Assembly: GCF_009208555.1 (NCBI RefSeq)
Contig: NZ_WFLI01000037.1
Span: 1-64,000, forward strand
From: Janthinobacterium violaceinigrum
GTDB lineage: Bacteria; Pseudomonadota; Gammaproteobacteria; Burkholderiales; Burkholderiaceae_D
DNA: 64,000 nucleotides
Direction of reading: 5' to 3'
In this document: positions 60,877-64,000 of the stretch, one piece after another
How positions within the stretch are numbered: position 1 is the first letter of the stretch
Layout of the letters: the number at the start of each line of letters is the position of its first letter
Notes under the pieces: generated by a model
The model's database searches: none
Seen by the model: only the letters and a program-made list of their open reading frames with translations
What the model was told of the DNA's origin: nothing
Made by a program: the position numbers and the translations under genes

Positions 60877-62321
60877 GCTGCCGTCATGAAACCCAGGTCG
60901 CGCCGGCTGAAGTTGCCGATGTTCGGGAACACGTCGGCCAGCTGGCTGTCGGCCACGCCGAACCATTTGGCCAGGGTGGCGCCGTACTGGTCGACGGACG
61001 TGGTCGGCAGCAGGGCGCCGGAACCCACGTCCAGCGCATGGCCCAGGCCCGTGACGGGGAAGGCGCCGTAGATGTCGCGGCCCTTCACGGCGCCGCCCAC
61101 GACAAAGTGGTGGGCGCCCCAGCCGTGATCCGTGCCGTCGCCGTTGCTGCTGAAGGTGCGGCCGAAGTCCGACGCCGTAAACGTCGTCACCTGGGGCCGC
61201 ACGTCGGCGCCCTGCAGGGCGGCCAGGGTCGCGTCGAAATACGCGAGCGCGTGCGCCAGGCGAGCCATCAGGTCGCCATGCAGCTCCTTCTGGCGGTCAT
61301 GCGTGTCGAAGCTGCCCAGGGTCACATAAAACACTTGCCGTTTCGCCCCCAGGGCACCGCGTCCGCCGATGATGCGCGCCACGGTCTGCAATTGCACGGC
61401 CAGCTGGTTGACACTGGACGCGCCCGTGTTCGGGTTGACGTAGGGCGGCGGATTGGGCACGCCGCCCGCGCCGGCCGCCAGCATGGCGCCGCTCAGCACG
61501 CTCTGGCTGGAAATGGCGCGCTGCACCGTCGCCACGTGTTCCTGTTCCATCATGTCGTCGCCCGCCGTGCTGATGATGTCGCGCAAGGCCGTCTCGCCCT
61601 GGGTGGTGCCGAACAGATAGCCGCTGCCGCCGATATTGCGGATCGGCACGGCGCCCGCCTGTCCTACCTGGAACTGGCGCACCTGGCGCCCGCTGAGGAA
61701 CAGGGCGTTCGATGCGGCCGAGATGGCCGTAAACGTGGCATTGGCGTTGCCCGTGCCCAGCAGATCGCCCAGGCGGCCGCCCCAGCCCACGCTGGCGCCT
61801 TCCGGCAAGCCCGATTGCCAGGTCGATTGCTGATCGTTATGCGAAAATAGTTTCGGCGGCAGCGCCACGTTGCCTGCCTTGTATTGCGCCAGGGTCACGG
61901 GCTGGATCAGGGTGCCCACATTGGCGACGATGGCGGCACGGCCGCCGTCGAACAGGTCTTTCACGGGGGCGAGCGAGGGATGCAGGGCAAAGCTGCGGCC
62001 AGCCTGCGCCGTGGCGGGCACGATGGGCAGCACGCCGCCCGTTTCGCCCACGCCGGGCAGGTGGATCGAGTCGTTGCCGCCCGTGTTGCGCAAGCGCAGG
62101 TATTCGCTCCAGGACGGCGTGTCGGTGGCCAGCACCGTGTTGAAGGTATCGTTGCCGCCAGCCATGAACAGGCACACGAGGGCCTTGTAGTCGTCGGCGG
62201 ACTGGGCCGCGGCCTGGCCCATGGCGGCCAGGTTGAGGGCGAATGGCGCGGCCGTGCTGCCGGCCAGGCCCAGCATGGAACCGAGGAAGCGGCGGCGCGA
62301 GAAATGGGAGGTGATGGTCAT
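60873..62321 (-). CDS. DUF1501 family Tat-exported protein
   Basis: A 482-residue protein with a Tat signal (HFSRRRFLGSMLGLAGS, SRRRFLG motif). DUF1501 features are KALVCLFMAGGNDTFNTVL, SFDTHDRQKELHGDLM and TDHGWGAHHFVVGGAV, which resemble an alkaline-phosphatase/sulfatase-like fold. DUF1501 and DUF1800 genes are almost always paired, as here (9 nt apart). Function is unsettled. The stop overlaps that of the convergent dioxygenase gene. Confidence 0.9.
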   Translation of the reverse strand: MTITSHFSRRRFLGSMLGLAGSTAAPFALNLAAMGQAAAQSADDYKALVCLFMAGGNDTFNTVLATDTPSWSEYLRLRNTGGNDSIHLPGVGETGGVLPIVPATAQAGRSFALHPSLAPVKDLFDGGRAAIVANVGTLIQPVTLAQYKAGNVALPPKLFSHNDQQSTWQSGLPEGASVGWGGRLGDLLGTGNANATFTAISAASNALFLSGRQVRQFQVGQAGAVPIRNIGGSGYLFGTTQGETALRDIISTAGDDMMEQEHVATVQRAISSQSVLSGAMLAAGAGGVPNPPPYVNPNTGASSVNQLAVQLQTVARIIGGRGALGAKRQVFYVTLGSFDTHDRQKELHGDLMARLAHALAYFDATLAALQGADVRPQVTTFTASDFGRTFSSNGDGTDHGWGAHHFVVGGAVKGRDIYGAFPVTGLGHALDVGSGALLPTTSVDQYGATLAKWFGVADSQLADVFPNIGNFSRRDLGFMTAA

Positions 62322-62330
62322 GCTGCTTCC

Positions 62331-64000
62331 TTATTTTTGAACCAGGTATTCAGGCGAGGCCATGGCCAGGAAAATGGCCAGCTGCACGCGGTAGGTCTTG
62401 GCCGTCGTCACTTGCGCGGCATTGCTGCCGCTGGCGGCGGGAATCGCGATGCTCGTGACGGCCGAGAGGATTTTCGTGCGCAGCCTGGACGACATATTGC
62501 CGGACATTAACAGCAAGTTGACCCGGTCCAGCAAGGCGGCCGGCTGGTCGGCCAGGGCCAGTTCGGCCGAGTAGTCGGCCCGCACGGCAAGGCTTTCGCC
62601 CACGCCGCCGCGGATGGCGTCCTGCATGAAGTTCAGGTAGCCGGTCACGGACGGTTCCGACGTGATCTGCATTTCCGGCGCCACCAGGCCCGCCGTTGCC
62701 AGCGCCGAGTTGGGCGGCACGTACGAGGGACGGAAGTAGTTGAAGACGGACGGCGCATTCATGGGATTCTGGCCCAGTCCCGCCAGCGGATCGCTGAGGT
62801 AATAGATGCGGTACTGCAAGGCCGCATCCTTGGCGTTGAAGGCGCGCATCCAGTTGCCCAGACGCACAAGCGGCTCGCGCAGCTTGCCCGTGCGCAGGGT
62901 GCTGCCGGCCGGCGCCAGCGCTTCGGGGTCCAGCAGCACGGCGCGGATCACGGCCTGCATGTCGCCGCGCACGCCCGAGCCATTGTTGGCAAAGGCGGCC
63001 GCGACCCGGCCCACATAGGCGGGGCTGGGGTTGCTGGTCACTAAGCGCTGGATCAGCTGGCGGCCAAAGAAGGGGCCCACATTCGGGTGGTTGAACAGGG
63101 TGTCGAGGGCCAGCGCCATGTCCGCCTCGCCGCCGCCGGCAGCGGCCGCGCTCACGCCGAGAAAGCGTTTTTCGCTGGTGGAGTGGAACGCCGCATAGTT
63201 CTGCATCGGTTTCCAGTCGCGGTCCGGATCGGCCACGCTGCCATAAAAACGGTTTGCGGCCTGGTCCGGGCCCGCCCAGCTCCAGCCCGTAAATACTTTC
63301 GCCAGGCCGCCCACGTCGTCGCGTGTATAGGTGTCGATGGGCTTGCCGCCGGACATTTTCAATGAGCCATCCGCGTTCAGCTGGTACAGGCCGATGGTAA
63401 ATAACTGCATCACTTCGCGCGCGAAATTTTCGTCGGGCGTGCGCGTGGCCGATTCCTTCTGGTTGCGCAGGTGCGACAGATACAAGCCCATCATCGGATG
63501 GGTGGCCACGCCTTGCAGCAGGGTGCGGAAGTTGCCGAACGCGTACTGGCCCAGCATGTCGTAATAGCTGGCGACGCCCCGCGTCTGCGGCCACACGGCC
63601 TCGTTTTGCGTGGAGACGACGAAGATTTCCGACAGGGCAAAGGCCACGCGCTGGCGCAACTGGTCATCGCCGCGCACGGCTTGCTGCCAGAACGATTCAT
63701 AAAAGTCGTTTGGCACGGCCTTGGTGGCCGCCGTGCCCGCGGCCGCATACTTGGCGTCGATGTATTTGCGGTGCAAGGTTTGCGGCTTGGAAAACTGCGC
63801 GCGGAACCAGGCATCGCTATCGCTGGCAGCCAGCGCGTCGATGGCTGCGATGTCCGGGCCGAACGTGGCGCGGCCCAGGAAGCGCGATGCTTCCGCGCGC
63901 GTGAAGGTGGCCGCCTGATTGGCCGGCGGCGTGGTCAGGGGCGGCGGCGGTATGGTATCGCCGGGCGAGGTGCCGGGGGCGGTGGTCGTTGGCGGCACCA
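62331..64000 (-). CDS. DUF1800 family protein, 5' end beyond the window
   Basis: A partial DUF1800 protein (at least 555 residues visible). Characteristic segments are RFLGRATFGPDIAAIDAL, RVAFALSEIFVVS, NFAREVMQLFTIGLYQLNADGS, FTGWSWAGPDQ, FFGRQLIQRLVTSNPSPAYVGRVAAAF and VFNYFRPSYVPPNSALATAGL. The visible start of the frame is a Pro/Thr-rich linker (TTAPGTSPGDTIPPPPLTTP), so the true start lies right of the window. It is upstream of DUF1501 in a likely two-gene unit. Confidence 0.9.
   Translation of the reverse strand, partial: VPPTTTAPGTSPGDTIPPPPLTTPPANQAATFTRAEASRFLGRATFGPDIAAIDALAASDSDAWFRAQFSKPQTLHRKYIDAKYAAAGTAATKAVPNDFYESFWQQAVRGDDQLRQRVAFALSEIFVVSTQNEAVWPQTRGVASYYDMLGQYAFGNFRTLLQGVATHPMMGLYLSHLRNQKESATRTPDENFAREVMQLFTIGLYQLNADGSLKMSGGKPIDTYTRDDVGGLAKVFTGWSWAGPDQAANRFYGSVADPDRDWKPMQNYAAFHSTSEKRFLGVSAAAAGGGEADMALALDTLFNHPNVGPFFGRQLIQRLVTSNPSPAYVGRVAAAFANNGSGVRGDMQAVIRAVLLDPEALAPAGSTLRTGKLREPLVRLGNWMRAFNAKDAALQYRIYYLSDPLAGLGQNPMNAPSVFNYFRPSYVPPNSALATAGLVAPEMQITSEPSVTGYLNFMQDAIRGGVGESLAVRADYSAELALADQPAALLDRVNLLLMSGNMSSRLRTKILSAVTSIAIPAASGSNAAQVTTAKTYRVQLAIFLAMASPEYLVQK

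Overview
The window is a 64 kb piece of a high-GC Gram-negative chromosome. LolCDE, ComEC, a TonB-dependent receptor, DUF1501/DUF1800 pairs and an RpfE-RecJ pair all fit a betaproteobacterium. Gene style and the GGGGTCAGACCC-type intergenic palindromes suggest the Oxalobacteraceae (Janthinobacterium/Massilia/Duganella). That placement is inference; no rRNA or other marker gene lies in the window. Coding density is high on both strands. No tRNA, rRNA, CRISPR array or intact mobile element was found.

Layout. 0-3.4 kb: end of a FecR anti-sigma regulator and its FecA-type siderophore receptor. 3.4-6.2 kb: a minus-strand cluster of a YecA-like SEC-C protein and two unknown proteins. 6.3-13 kb: POT peptide transporter, nucleosidase PpnN, LysS, a HAD phosphatase and RF2 (prfB, with its programmed +1 frameshift). 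13.2-20.5 kb: CpdB lipoprotein, Sel1 protein, a 1.07k-residue heparinase-like lyase and an unknown lipoprotein pair. 20.7-25.7 kb: branched-chain amino acid ABC operon with a fused LivM-LivG. 25.7-27.3 kb: DUF2288 protein and a RES/Xre toxin-antitoxin pair. 27.3-30.3 kb: a secreted S53 peptidase with four Ig-like repeats behind a c-di-GMP-I riboswitch. 30.4-33.9 kb: FosA, RecJ and an RpfE-like protein. 34-39.5 kb: two LolC/E paralogues, LolD, TatD-type DNase and a sorbosone-dehydrogenase-like protein. 39.6-47.3 kb is accessory: a hendecad-repeat membrane protein, a Tae4 T6SS amidase with its immunity protein, a SUV3-like helicase, an AT-rich gap with a tiny six-cysteine secreted peptide, a methyltransferase, a barstar-like protein, an IS66 relic and a GNAT. 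47.3-54.5 kb: ComEC, GNAT, a LysR regulator divergent from a TSUP exporter/HAD/hydrolase cluster, and Dcd. 54.5-64 kb: PrpF-like isomerase, a FlxA-like protein, a CpxA/CpxR-like two-component system divergent from a Spy/CpxP-like gene, an intradiol dioxygenase and a DUF1501/DUF1800 pair.

Two regulatory themes stand out. First, a near-textbook c-di-GMP-I (GEMM-I) aptamer sits in the leader of the S53 peptidase gene, tying a secreted protease to the motile/sessile second messenger. Second, TTTAC-N5-TTTAC (reverse complement GTAAA-N5-GTAAA, the CpxR box) occurs twice between the CpxR-like gene and the Spy/CpxP-like gene, and once more upstream of a FlxA-like gene on the far side of the kinase. 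Together these suggest a local envelope-stress regulon. Further regulatory elements are a LysR-type palindrome, a probable attenuator after livK, clear intrinsic terminators and a dispersed GGGGTC palindromic repeat.
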